This document shows positions 51,400 through 60,029 of a DNA stretch of 64,000 nucleotides, one piece after another; the first letter of the stretch is position 1; each line of letters begins with the position of its first letter. Where the stretch lies: assembly GCA_030267565.1 (NCBI GenBank), contig BRXU01000067.1, forward strand, positions 114,220 through 178,219, read 5' to 3'. This DNA comes from Pleodorina starrii. Lineage: Eukaryota; Chlorophyta; Chlorophyceae; Chlamydomonadales; Volvocaceae. Under the pieces are notes generated by a model, which had not been told where the DNA came from, ran no database searches, and worked only from the letters and a program-made list of their open reading frames with translations. The position numbers and the translations under genes were made by a program.

Positions 51400-52362
51400 T
51401 CAGCTCCTCTCAGAGGCGGCATGGGCGCTCAGCCAGTGGTGGAGGAACCCGGCGACGGACCGGGCGCTGGGTGTGGCATCGGCGGCGTGGGCTACCCGTA
51501 GCCGCAAGGGCAGAATTCCTGCCGGCAGGGCCCAGAACACCAGGCCCGGCATCGGTTTCAGGTGCGGGCGCAGCAGCACACAGCGCCCTTGGACGGCGTC
51601 ACCGAGGGCTTCTCGCTCCTGCTCGTACTCCCGCACGGGCGGGAGGACGGTGACGCCGAGGGAGGTCAGCTCGCTGCTGCGCAGATCAAAGGCGGCAGGG
51701 GCCTCCCGTCGAGGGGTGAGCGCCACGGGCGAGTTGATGACCCGGCGGACATCACGGCGAGACAGACTGCGTGGAACTGCCCCGTGGCTCGAACCCGTGT
51801 CCGGGCCTGCTGCGGCCACCAGGTACTGCGGCATGGCCACCACCGGGTGCACCGTCAAGGGACCGGTGATCGCCGGGGCGATCAGCAGGCCCACCGAGTC
51901 CGGGTCGGCGGCTGCGGCAGAGGCCATGGTCGAGCTCGTCTGGGAATGGAAACGCAGTCGCGTTGCGGCCGAGGCGTGGGGCTCTGCGGCGGTGGCGAAT
52001 GCGGGCCAGCCGGCAGCCAGCTCAGCCACCCAGGCGGCCGGCATCAAGGCTGGGACGCGCACCGTCACCACCGGTGCAGAGCTCGCCAGCTCGGCACGCA
52101 GGCTCAGCAACTGTGCCTGGGCCTCGAGCACACCATAGGCCCGAGATAAGAACTGTTCACCCTCTGGAGTGAGCCGCACGCCGCGGGCGTGGCGGATGAA
52201 CAAGGTGATGCCGACACTGTGCTCCAGGCGCCGGATGGTCTGGGACAGCGGGGGTTGAGCGATACCCAGTTCTTCCGCAGCCCGGCCAACGTGGCCGGCT
52301 TCGGCGACAGCCACGAAATACTCCAGCCACCGCAGAAAATTTCCCTGCACACGAGCTCCCAT
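51400..52362 (-). CDS. LysR-family regulator
   Basis: 320 residues. The N-terminal helix-turn-helix is LEYFVAVAEAGHVGRAAEEL, GIAQPPLSQTIRRLEHSVGI, ARGVRLTPEGEQFLSRAYGV. The C-terminal periplasmic-binding-like sensor domain runs from about 95 (VTVRVPALMPAAWVAELAAG) to the end. LysR proteins usually activate a divergent gene on binding a small ligand. Here the divergent gene is a PBP2a-like transpeptidase and the co-transcribed gene is a beta-lactamase-like hydrolase, the same logic as AmpR with ampC. The divergent gap of 72 bases holds a dyad. ATG at 52362 has a weak ribosome site. Confidence 0.88.
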   Translation of the reverse strand: MGARVQGNFLRWLEYFVAVAEAGHVGRAAEELGIAQPPLSQTIRRLEHSVGITLFIRHARGVRLTPEGEQFLSRAYGVLEAQAQLLSLRAELASSAPVVTVRVPALMPAAWVAELAAGWPAFATAAEPHASAATRLRFHSQTSSTMASAAAADPDSVGLLIAPAITGPLTVHPVVAMPQYLVAAAGPDTGSSHGAVPRSLSRRDVRRVINSPVALTPRREAPAAFDLRSSELTSLGVTVLPPVREYEQEREALGDAVQGRCVLLRPHLKPMPGLVFWALPAGILPLRLRVAHAADATPSARSVAGFLHHWLSAHAASERS

Positions 52363-52392
52363 ATCACCCAGACTATGTCTAGCGGTCCGCGG

Positions 52393-52405
52393 ATGTCTTG
52401 GACAT
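52393..52405. promoter_or_regulatory. Dyad in the LysR / PBP divergent promoter
   Basis: ATGTC-TTG-GACAT, a perfect 5-bp-arm dyad, with a second TATGTC at 52374-52379. It fits a LysR binding region of T-N11-A type; binding is inferred. Confidence 0.45.
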
Positions 52406-52434
52406 ATGAAGCGAGGTCTTCCTACGGTGTGCTC

Positions 52435-54459
52435 ATGCCCCCGCTGCCGCCCCCTGGAAGTCGACCTGCGATGTCGTCCACGTCTGCTGCCCCATCTGGT
52501 CCTGCTCCCGGTCGCGCCCCGGTGCGCCGATCGTGGCCACTGTGCCTGGGAGTGTCGTTCGCTCTGGTGGCCAGCGGCTGCACCGCCCTGCGCCCCGATG
52601 ACGGGCGCTCAACGGCGGAGGCGGTGGCCGCCGCCCTGGCTGCTGGTGAAGTGGCGCAGATACCGTTCGCCAACGTTGATGCCGCTACCGCCCAACAGCA
52701 GTTGCAGGCGGTGACGAAGAATCTGCGCGGTCTCACCCCGACCGTGGAAGTGGACTCGGTGAGCGACACCGAAAGCGAGGACCGGCGTGAAGCGATCCTG
52801 TCCTGGTCATGGGACCTGCCCGGGGTGGAGCAGAACTGGACCTACGACTCCACTCTGGAACTCAGCCCTGGTCAAGAGGCCCCGTGGGTGGCGCACTGGT
52901 CCCCCACCGTCGTGGAACCCTCGCTGGAAACCGGGCAGGGATTGCACCTGGTCCCCATCTCCCCCGACCGCGGGGACATCCTCGGGGCGCACGGGGAAGT
53001 TCTGGTGACGGAGAGGACCGTGCACCGGGTGGGCATCGACAAGTCCCAGCTCACGGAGGCCGACCCTGCAGAGGCCGCACGCGACCTGGCCGAGGCCCTG
53101 GATATCGGTACGGCGCCCTACATCACGGCTGTCGAACAAGCCGGCCCCGAGGCGTTCGTCGAAGCTGTTCCTTTACGCGAAGAGGACTTCCGGGCGTTGG
53201 ACCCCCAGCAGATGCAAGCCGTTCCCGGGCTTCTCGTGGTGGAGGACGAAGTGCCCCTGGCGCCCTCCCGGGGGTTCGCCTCGGACATCCTGGGTAGCGT
53301 CTCTGCGGCCACCGCCGAGGATCTCCAGGCCTCGGATGGGCAGATCGAGGCCGGCGCCATGATCGGCCGCGGTGGACTCCAGGAAACCCACGACGACCGG
53401 TTGCGAGGGAAGCCCGGTGTCATCGTGGAGAAAGTGGGCCTGCAAGCCGACGGCGGAATCGCCCCGCACACCGAACAACCACTCGTGCAGATCCCTCCCT
53501 CCCCTGGCGAAACGATCCAGGTCAGCCTGGACCGTCATTTGCAGGCCACCGCCCAGCAACTGCTGGTGGACATCGACTCCGCCTCAGCGATCGTGGCGAT
53601 CCGTCCCTCCACCGGGGACGTCCTCGCCGCCGCCAACGGACCCGGTTCCGAGGGCTACCCCACCGCCCTGCTGGGCCAGTACGCCCCAGGCTCGACCTTC
53701 AAGGTCGTCACCGCCCTGGCCATGCTGCGCCAAGGCGACACCCCCGACACGACCGTGGAGTGCACTCCTTCGATCACCGTCGACGGCACCACGTTCAACA
53801 ACGTCGAGTCCTACCCCGCACAGTTCCTCGGAGAGATCACTCTCAAAGAGGCCATGGCCCACTCCTGCAACACCAGCTTCATCGCCCAGCACGAGCGGAT
53901 CACCCAACCAGAGATCGCCGATGCTGCCGCGGCCCTGGGAGTGGGCATGCAGACAGATCTGGGGGTAGGGACCTTCTACGGGTCCATTCCTGAGAGCGAA
54001 CCCCCGGCCCAGCACGCCGCTGCCCTGTTCGGGCAGGGCCGCACACTGGTGTCCCCGCTGACCATGGCCAATCTCACCGCCTCGATCGCCGCCGGAGAAC
54101 TCGTCACACCCCGACTGGTCACCACCGAGGATTTGGTCCAGACCGATGCCGCCCAGCCCAGCACCACCACGCCTCTGACCAGCCAAGAGGCCGCGCAGTT
54201 GCACACCACCATGCGCGAGGTCGTCGCGACCGGACACCTCGACACCTTTCAGGTCCTGTCCCCGGACACCGCGATCGGCAAGACCGGCACCGCAGAGTTC
54301 GGTTCCGAGAACCCACCCCGCACGCACTCCTGGGTCATCGCCGCCCACCAGGACCTCGCCGTGGCCGTGTTCGTCGAAGACGGAGACCTGGGATCGATCA
54401 CCGGTGCACCCATCATGCTCGGGTTCCTCCAGGCGGCCGCCACCGCAGGACAGCCGTGA
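52435..54459 (+). CDS. PBP2a-like lipoprotein transpeptidase
   Basis: About 674 residues. After a Pro-rich cytoplasmic part, SWPLCLGVSFALVASGC ends in a lipobox (VASGC). Residues about 60-170 match the MecA N-terminal NTF2-like domain, 180-300 the dimerisation domain (DRGDILGAHGEVLVTERTVH), and about 350-670 the transpeptidase: S-x-x-K in YAPGSTFKVVTALAMLRQGD, S-x-N in AMAHSCNTSFIAQHERITQP and K-T-G in DTAIGKTGTAEFGSENPPRT. It cross-links peptidoglycan outside the membrane; MecA-type members of this fold resist beta-lactams. ATG at 52435 and GTG at 52429 are both possible. Divergent from LysR and overlapping the next gene by 4 bases. Confidence 0.9.
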   Translation: MPPLPPPGSRPAMSSTSAAPSGPAPGRAPVRRSWPLCLGVSFALVASGCTALRPDDGRSTAEAVAAALAAGEVAQIPFANVDAATAQQQLQAVTKNLRGLTPTVEVDSVSDTESEDRREAILSWSWDLPGVEQNWTYDSTLELSPGQEAPWVAHWSPTVVEPSLETGQGLHLVPISPDRGDILGAHGEVLVTERTVHRVGIDKSQLTEADPAEAARDLAEALDIGTAPYITAVEQAGPEAFVEAVPLREEDFRALDPQQMQAVPGLLVVEDEVPLAPSRGFASDILGSVSAATAEDLQASDGQIEAGAMIGRGGLQETHDDRLRGKPGVIVEKVGLQADGGIAPHTEQPLVQIPPSPGETIQVSLDRHLQATAQQLLVDIDSASAIVAIRPSTGDVLAAANGPGSEGYPTALLGQYAPGSTFKVVTALAMLRQGDTPDTTVECTPSITVDGTTFNNVESYPAQFLGEITLKEAMAHSCNTSFIAQHERITQPEIADAAAALGVGMQTDLGVGTFYGSIPESEPPAQHAAALFGQGRTLVSPLTMANLTASIAAGELVTPRLVTTEDLVQTDAAQPSTTTPLTSQEAAQLHTTMREVVATGHLDTFQVLSPDTAIGKTGTAEFGSENPPRTHSWVIAAHQDLAVAVFVEDGDLGSITGAPIMLGFLQAAATAGQP

Positions 54460-54968
54460 GGAAACCCACCACCTGCGGCCACAGACGGCCCCGGGGTCTT
54501 CCCCACGCGGTTCTGGCCACCACAGGACTACTCCTGCTCACCGGGTGCCACACATCCCCTTTCCGCCAAAGTGAGGCAGATGACTTCGCCTCGGATTGGT
54601 TGTCTGGTCTGCAAGCAGCGATCTCCGATGAACTCGGAACCCACCCACCACACAACGTTGAGGCAACCGCGCAGTCCATTACGAATTCATCTGATGAGAT
54701 CCTCGCCAGGATAGGACCGTCTCCCGCATCGTTGCGGGCATATACGGATGCTTCCGACCAGATGATGCACATCGTCTTGTGGGTGAGTGACACCGGTGCC
54801 GATCCCTTCACCGACGACGTGCCCGTCTGGGGCCGCGCCTGCGCCGTAGCAACCATCAACCCCGGCGAACGTCCAGAGCTAATCACCTTGGAAGACCGGA
54901 CCTGCCCCCAAGACACCCCGCGATCGCCCGACACCCCATTCCCGCAACACCTGCAGTCCCGCCCATAA
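54456..54968 (+). CDS. Lipoprotein coupled to the PBP gene
   Basis: 170 residues from GTG at 54456, overlapping the PBP stop as GTGA. The signal peptide PHAVLATTGLLLLTGC ends in lipobox LLTGC. The mature part (DDFASDWLSGLQAAISDELG, AYTDASDQMMHIVLWVSDTG, GRACAVATINPGERPELITL) has a Cys pair and no known domain. The overlap suggests it is made in fixed proportion to the transpeptidase and sits beside it on the outer membrane face. Its G+C is slightly lower than its neighbours. Confidence 0.75.
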   Translation: MRKPTTCGHRRPRGLPHAVLATTGLLLLTGCHTSPFRQSEADDFASDWLSGLQAAISDELGTHPPHNVEATAQSITNSSDEILARIGPSPASLRAYTDASDQMMHIVLWVSDTGADPFTDDVPVWGRACAVATINPGERPELITLEDRTCPQDTPRSPDTPFPQHLQSRP

Positions 54969-55030
54969 CCCCACTCTCATACGCAGGCAGTGACGGGCGA
55001 CTCGATTCTTACAGCCCCCCACGAGGAAGT

Positions 55031-55061
55031 GACCGATAGCCGGCCATATGTAAAGTGCAGG
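55031..55061. repeat. Dispersed CCATATGTAAAG motif, copy 3
   Basis: GATAGCCGGCCATATGTAAA followed by GTGCAGG. See 15731, 47744 and 62776. Lies after the lipoprotein gene, just before a terminator. Confidence 0.6.
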
Positions 55062-55078
55062 ACTTCCCGCCGTCCTGC

Positions 55079-55098
55079 CCCCTTTAAGGGGAGTTTTT
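55079..55098 (+). terminator. Intrinsic terminator after PBP operon
   Basis: CCCCTTTAAGGGG followed by AGTTTTT. Lies 110 bases after the lipoprotein stop and may end the PBP transcript. Confidence 0.6.
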
Positions 55099-55231
55099 AA
55101 AGGGAGCCTCGAAGCGTGAGACGCCCGGTGAGGAAGCCAATTGCGCCGTGGTCGGTCATCCAGTCATCCGGAGTGTCCGCGGCCTCCTCCACAGGCATGC
55201 GGGGGGCAGCTGTGCCGGTAGGGTCGGGGCG

Positions 55232-55972
55232 GTGAGCACAGGACGGCGACAGCGGCGCCCAGTGATGAAGTCCAGAAAACGGGTCGTGGTCGCGGCAGTC
55301 ACCGGTGTGGTGCTGATCGGGTGGCTGGCCGGTGCCCTGTCCGGCCGACCCGAGGGGTGGTCAACAGGGCGAAGCCTTGCCTGGCCGGGCCCGGAGCGAC
55401 CGGCAGCGGTGGTCATCGGGGATTCCCAGGCCCACGGCCCCCTGGAGGCACAGCTGGGGGAGACCTGGGTGAGCCGGGGGCTGGCGGGTGCCGGCTACGA
55501 GCCGGTGGTGCTCGGAGAATCCGGAACCGGGTTCCTCAAAAGCTACGGCAGGTCGCCGTCGTATCTGGAAGGGCTCCGGCAGGGGACGTACACGCTGCCT
55601 GCCGAGGACGTCTCGCTGGTGGTCGTGGAAGGCGGCGGCAATGATGAGGACTACCCCGATGAGCTGATCGTCGAGGCGGCACAGGCGTCGTTGGATCTGG
55701 TGAAGGATCACTACCGCCAAGCCGACGTTGTCGTGGTCGGACCCCTGGACAGCGGCGACGATGCGCGACGGGTGCGCATCAACGAATTGCTGGCCCAGGT
55801 CACCCAGCAAGAGAACGTCTTCTTCCTCGACGCCAGCCGATGGGGCCAGCAGTACCAGCTGGAAGGGCTGTTCTACGAGGACGGAGTCCATCTCACCGAA
55901 GCCGGCCACGAACGCCTCACGAACCCGTTCACCACCGAGCTCGAGGCGCTGGGCCTGGCACGCATCGAGTGA
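55232..55972 (+). CDS. Secreted SGNH hydrolase
   Basis: About 246 residues. The N-terminal signal or anchor is VVVAAVTGVVLIGWLAGALS. The SGNH blocks are all visible: nucleophile Ser in AAVVIGDSQAHGPLEAQLGE, Gly in VLGESGTGFLKSYG, Asn in LVVVEGGGNDEDYPDELIVE, and Asp/His in YEDGVHLTEAGHERLTNPFT. These enzymes hydrolyse esters, often acetyl groups on cell-wall glycans. GTG at 55232 or ATG at 55265 may start it; both keep the signal segment. Stands alone after the PBP operon. Confidence 0.85.
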   Translation: MSTGRRQRRPVMKSRKRVVVAAVTGVVLIGWLAGALSGRPEGWSTGRSLAWPGPERPAAVVIGDSQAHGPLEAQLGETWVSRGLAGAGYEPVVLGESGTGFLKSYGRSPSYLEGLRQGTYTLPAEDVSLVVVEGGGNDEDYPDELIVEAAQASLDLVKDHYRQADVVVVGPLDSGDDARRVRINELLAQVTQQENVFFLDASRWGQQYQLEGLFYEDGVHLTEAGHERLTNPFTTELEALGLARIE

Positions 55973-56021
55973 ATCCCCGCCCCGGACCAGGAGTCCTCTC
56001 CCTTCAGGCGTGAGAGGGGTG

Positions 56022-56724
56022 TCAGGTGCTGGGCTGCAGCCTCAGGGCGCCGGTTGCGCTCATCGCCGCCGGCCCGGTGAGGGCCTGGACGACCGCCTCG
56101 TGCAGGGTCCACGCGTGGTGGCCGGGCCAGTCCAGGCGCAGGGCCGCCGCCAGCATCTGCTCGGGGGCGTACCGGCATCCCGACGTGCGCAACTGGTCCA
56201 GCATCTTGGTCATCACCTCGAGCTCAGCCAAGTCGGTTCGCGGCGGACACCGGCTCAGGTGCCGGGTCAGGCCAGTCATGGCCTGGTGCACTTGAGGATG
56301 ATCGGCGAACGGATCACGGGGGGATAGCCGTTGCCCACCGAGAAGCTGGGGGTGAGAGGCGTCCACCCAGGGGGACACCGCGTCGTTGTCCCCGGTCACC
56401 ACAGCAAAGGCCATGACTCCGTCGATGTCCTCGGCTTCGGTGAGCATCCTCGCGTCCGGGGCGTAGGCGATCACCGCGCCGTGAAATGTGGTGGCCCGTG
56501 CGGCCTGGGCGACCGTGCCGGTCTTGACCCCGCGGGCTTTCAGGCGCCGCAGATGGTGGAGCTTCTCCCCCCATGCCCGCAGAAGCCACCAGAACCCCGA
56601 TCAAGTCCCAACCGAGGTCTTCGCTTTGATCGAAGGCCCAGGTGATGGCCTGGAACAGGCCATTGGCCGGGGCCACCGGCCCAGCGACATAAGCCCGCGG
56701 GTAGCCGCGCAAAAAATCGGGCAT
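56022..56724 (-). pseudogene. Paralogue of the 26.3-kb gene, frameshifted
   Basis: ATG at 56724 opens MPDFLRGYPRAYVAGPVAPA and ITWAFDQSEDLGWDLIGVLV, then the frame changes at a run of six C on the plus strand (56567-56572). The downstream frame continues with RRLKARGVKTGTVAQAARAT, HGAVIAYAPDARMLTEAEDI and EQMLAAALRLDWPGHHAWTL. The block order equals that of 26281-26976 (about one-third identical by eye), so the reading is sound. A single-base slip explains the break. GGAG lies about 11 bases before the start. Function unknown. Confidence 0.75.
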
Positions 56725-56843
56725 TGGCGCCTGGGACTCCTGCCATGGGAGGGGTGAGCACAGACGGTGGTGGTCGTCGCTCAGAGTACCGCCACCGCCC
56801 GGGCTCGCCCAGCCCCGCCCCCCTGTCGTCCTGGTCCCTGGAC

Positions 56844-56890
56844 ACGGCTGCGCCCGGCACCGAGGTGAAGTCGGTGCCGGGCGCAGCCGT
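56844..56890. terminator. 20-bp perfect hairpin after 4-TM gene
   Basis: Arms 56844-56863 and 56871-56890 pair exactly around GGTGAAG, 20 bases after the stop of the minus-strand gene at 56910. No U-run. Confidence 0.65.
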
Positions 56891-56909
56891 GGTGCGGCAG
56901 GGACGGGGC

Positions 56910-57533
56910 TCAGCCGCCCAGGCCGGCCTGGTGGTTGATCCCGACCTGGTCGACCTTGCGGTGGAAGCGCATCCCGGCGATACCGCCCAGCACCGCCCCG
57001 ACCAGCGGGACCAGGGCGGTGATGACCAAGGCGATGATGCCCCCGGTGGTCAGGGTGCCTTCCCCGACCGGGATCCGGGGGAAGCCGTTGAGCTGGCCCA
57101 GGAGATTGAACTGGGACCCGGCCACCGCCCCCAGAATCGCCAGGACCACGGCGATGACAATCGCCCACAGCCACACGGCGATCCCCTGCTTGGCCCCGTC
57201 GAAACGGGCCATGCGCCCGGCGACGTAGCCCCCGCAGAAGTAGGCGATCAACAAGATCAGCGCCAGCACGATCCCGCTGACGATCCCCACCGTGGTCGCG
57301 TCCTGGGTGGCTTGCTGGGCGACCTGACCCGGATCGGTGTTAGTGGCCACCCCCACCCCGGCCCCGATGGCGGAAAGCAGCGCGGTGAGCAACACCGCCA
57401 TGCCGGTGGCGGTCAGCCAGCCGAAGAACGCCGAGCCGAACTTCATGCCCCCGAACTGCTCCTTCTCGGCGGCCACCACCTCATTGCGCCGACCCTTGGG
57501 AGTGGATGATCCGGGAACGTCTCGATCTGTCAT
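56910..57533 (-). CDS. Four-TM membrane protein with GGYVAGRM motif
   Basis: 207 residues. A polar N-terminus (about 1-33) is followed by four membrane helices: FGWLTATGMAVLLTALLSAI, GIVSGIVLALILLIAYFCGG, GIAVWLWAIVIAVVLAILGA and GIIALVITALVPLVGAVLGG. The motif FCGGYVAGRMARFDGAKQG after the second helix is shared by a widespread family of small membrane proteins (TIGR04086/YrzE-like) of unknown function, often near stress genes in Actinobacteria. ATG at 57533 has GAGGAC 6 bases upstream. It sits among other small stress-type genes. Confidence 0.75.
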   Translation of the reverse strand: MTDRDVPGSSTPKGRRNEVVAAEKEQFGGMKFGSAFFGWLTATGMAVLLTALLSAIGAGVGVATNTDPGQVAQQATQDATTVGIVSGIVLALILLIAYFCGGYVAGRMARFDGAKQGIAVWLWAIVIAVVLAILGAVAGSQFNLLGQLNGFPRIPVGEGTLTTGGIIALVITALVPLVGAVLGGIAGMRFHRKVDQVGINHQAGLGG

Positions 57534-57996
57534 GGTGCTGTCCTCACATTGGGCTGCTGCTCGGGTGTCGTCTCGGGTGGCGGGTTCGTCGCCCTGAGGA
57601 GGCGTCGTGACCGGCGGTGGTCCACGGAAAGTGCTGCGCGCGAACCTCCACCACTAAATCATAAGCAAGCTTCACATTCCACGGTGGTGTTGCCTGCCGA
57701 CTCGGGCACAGGAGGCCGGCACGATCGGATCGAGGTGACCGTGGCAGGCGCCCAGGTGACTCGGGCAGGCAGGAGGTGGCCTCCTCCCTCGACCATCCCC
57801 CGGTGGCCACGGTTGCGGCTGTGCCGGACACCGTTGCGACGCTTGTATCCCGGCACGCCCTGGTGCATGCTTCGTGACCGTCCCCGCGGTCGCCCTGCAC
57901 CTCTGCGCCCCTCCCCTCCATGATTGCGCCCCGTGCCCCACCACGGCGACGAGGGGACACGGGGCAGACAGGCCCGGGCCCGGGCCCGGGGTGGGG
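57534..57996. other. Intergenic, nothing recognised
   Basis: About 460 bases with no supported gene, repeat or terminator. CCCGGGCCCGGGCCCGGGG at 57980-57990 is a low-complexity GC run. Confidence 0.45.
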
Positions 57997-58194
57997 CTAC
58001 TTGGCGTGGCGGGCCAGCAGGTCCTCGACCACACTGGGATCGGCGCTGGACAGATCCCAGGCGCCGGTGGTGTCGTGGTAGTCCTGGGCGGCCTCGGTGA
58101 TCTTGAACCCGCTGGCATCACGCGGGGGATTCGAGGTCTCGAGCACGTGGATCAGGTGGGTCTCGGCATCGGCCAGAGCCTGCGGGTCATACAT
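57997..58194 (-). CDS. Small hypothetical protein, 65 residues
   Basis: ATG at 58194 has AAAGGACCC 3-4 bases upstream. The product is acidic and soluble: MYDPQALADAETHLIHVLET, FKITEAAQDYHDTTGAWDLS, VVEDLLARHAK. Two helices are likely. No family recognised. It lies 76 bases downstream of the PepSY lipoprotein gene on the same strand and may be co-transcribed. Confidence 0.6.
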   Translation of the reverse strand: MYDPQALADAETHLIHVLETSNPPRDASGFKITEAAQDYHDTTGAWDLSSADPSVVEDLLARHAK

Positions 58195-58270
58195 GGTGGG
58201 TCCTTTCACGGAGTCGGTTCTCCAGGGTCGATTCTGCGGGGTCAGTTCTGCGGGGTTGGGTCCGGTGGGC

Positions 58271-58935
58271 TCAGCGGTCGACTTTGAGCACGGAGCCGTT
58301 GTCGACGTTGACGTACACGTCCACCGAGGTGCCCTGGTCATCGTCGATATCGACCTCCCACACGGTGGTGCCATCCTCGATGTCCAGCTGGGCGCCGTCC
58401 AGAGTCCCGTCCACCTCCTCCAGGGCGGTGCGCACGGCGTCCTCCAGCGGGATCTGGACCTGGGCGAGGTTCTCCCGGTCCTGCTGGTCCAGCTCGTCGT
58501 CGCCCTCCTGCGGGGTGACCTCCTGCCCGTCGGCGGAGACCTCCACTTCCTGCTCACGGTCCTCTACGGCCAGCTTCACCTCCCAGCCATCACCGGCGTC
58601 CTTGCGATCGATCTCGAAGACCTGACCGCCGGCCACGGCCTCCTCCGCGGCCACGATCGCCCCGGCCACCGCGCCGGCCTCCGCCCCGACCCCGGCCGTC
58701 CCCGAGGCCGAGGGGGACGCCGAGGCGCTCTCGTCCGCGGTCGCCGGGCCCGAAGGGGACGCCGAGGCGCTGTCGTCCATAGTGGCGCTCTCGCCCGCGG
58801 TGGCGGTGGACTCGGTGGTGGCCTCGCTCGTGGCGGTCCCGCCGGTGGCCTCTTCACTACCGCCCTGGGTGCCCCCGTCGGCGCAACCAGCCAGCAGGAG
58901 GGCGGAGAGTGCCAGGAGGCTCAGGGACAGAACAT
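58271..58935 (-). CDS. PepSY-domain lipoprotein, 5' end missing
   Basis: The readable frame begins with a signal segment LSLSLLALSALLLAGC that ends in lipobox LLAGC, then a Ser/Thr/Ala/Glu-rich linker and two PepSY-like repeats: AIVAAEEAVAGGQVFEIDRK with WEVKLAVEDREQEVEVSADG, and LEDAVRTALEEVDGTLDGAQ with TVWEVDIDDDQGTSVDVYVN. PepSY domains often inhibit extracellular proteases. No start codon precedes the signal: the frame meets TAA directly upstream, where the TATCAGT...GCTTCAT repeat begins. The first few residues have therefore been lost by rearrangement. An internal ATG at 58780 would make only the mature part without export signal. Confidence 0.7.
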
Positions 58936-58960
58936 TTTATCAGTGTGCTTCATAAATGCT
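58936..58960. repeat. TTTATCAGTNNGCTTCAT motif at the PepSY break
   Basis: TTTATCAGTGTGCTTCATAA, related to the sequences at 15907-15932 and 62950-62976 inside the two PRC-barrel leaders. Confidence 0.5.
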
Positions 58961-59393
58961 CATTGTTGCGGGGACCGCCCACCGGCGCAAGGGAAGGCTC
59001 CGGAGCAAATGGCCAAGTCAGAGCCTCTCGGCGCAGGTGCCGACCGCACGGTCACGACTCCTCCAGGGCCCGGAAGCAACCCCCAGGGGACACATGGGAT
59101 TGGTGAAGGTGGTGGTTGATCGCACCAGGCGCCTGCTCACAGCACTGGACCACCCGGGCCGAGACCCTGCCTCCTGCGAGAGAAACTACTAGTCAGCTTG
59201 CTGTCCATTACGTAGTGTTTGAGGTGCCGCTGTCCCGCAGCTCGGCGCGCTGGTCAGCGTTTCACCAGATCAGCCGAGGAAGTCACCAGCCTCCGCCGCC
59301 CAGCCCTGGGTCGTCCAGACGAGAACCACGACTCATCCACCAGACACGCTCACGCTGTGTACATCCAGGCTGGAGCACAGGAAGAAGATCACG
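58961..59393. other. Intergenic, nothing recognised
   Basis: About 430 bases between divergent genes. CTACTAGTCAGCTTGC near 59187 is the only AT-richer part and may hold promoters. Confidence 0.4.
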
Positions 59394-59651
59394 ATGAACA
59401 CCTCAGGAACCACCGCACCAGACCCCGACGAGTCCGGAAACCTCCCCGAGGCCGCCGCCACAGATCAGCAGGGAGGCCTGGTCGACGCCGACGGCGGGGC
59501 GCAGTTCAACGATGCCGTGGACCAGCGCCTGACCGAGGGTCAGGACTCGGATTCCACCACCAGCACCCAGACAAACACCGAGGACGACAAGACGGACCTG
59601 CCCGTGCTGGAGGAAGAAGAAGACAGCCCCGTGAAGCCGCAGAACTCCTGA
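59394..59651 (+). CDS. Small acidic hypothetical protein, 85 residues
   Basis: ATG at 59394 has AGGAAGAAG about 6 bases upstream. The product is rich in Asp, Glu, Thr and Gln and probably disordered (PDPDESGNLPEAAATDQQGG, TNTEDDKTDLPVLEEEEDSP). No membrane segment. Such acidic small proteins are common next to stress genes in this group of bacteria, but no role is known. Confidence 0.6.
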   Translation: MNTSGTTAPDPDESGNLPEAAATDQQGGLVDADGGAQFNDAVDQRLTEGQDSDSTTSTQTNTEDDKTDLPVLEEEEDSPVKPQNS

Positions 59652-59751
59652 AGCCCTGACCACGGCCAGCACACCCCTTCACCCCACCGGGCCGCCGAGG
59701 AAGTGACCCGGTAGGGCGATCCCGCTCCCATCCCCACCAGTGAGGTAACCC

Positions 59752-59862
59752 TTGAAGAAGATCCTTTTCGCCATCGCCCCCGTCATCATCAGTCGCGTCA
59801 TGCAACGCCGGCAGGAGAAGAAGACCCGCGGCACGGTCCAGCGCACTCCTCGGCGCCGCTGA
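59752..59862 (+). CDS. 36-residue membrane-basic peptide
   Basis: TTG at 59752 has GAGG 6 bases upstream. The product MKKILFAIAPVIISRVMQRR continues QEKKTRGTVQRTPRRR: a short hydrophobic helix of about 12 residues followed by a strongly basic tail. It looks like a membrane-surface peptide. It follows the acidic 85-residue protein by 100 bases on the same strand, so an acidic and a basic small protein are encoded together. Confidence 0.55.
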   Translation: MKKILFAIAPVIISRVMQRRQEKKTRGTVQRTPRRR

Positions 59863-60029
59863 ACCGACACCCGTCACCGGTGGGCCGGCCCCACCACCGG
59901 CACATCAGTGGCCGCCCAGTGGCACTGAGGGACGGTAGAGCGACCTCGGATCACCAGCCGTGCTGTCACGCGGGAGAATCTTTGGATCCCCTTTGAGGGC
60001 CCCAGGGACTTTCCGAGCAGGCCGGCGAG

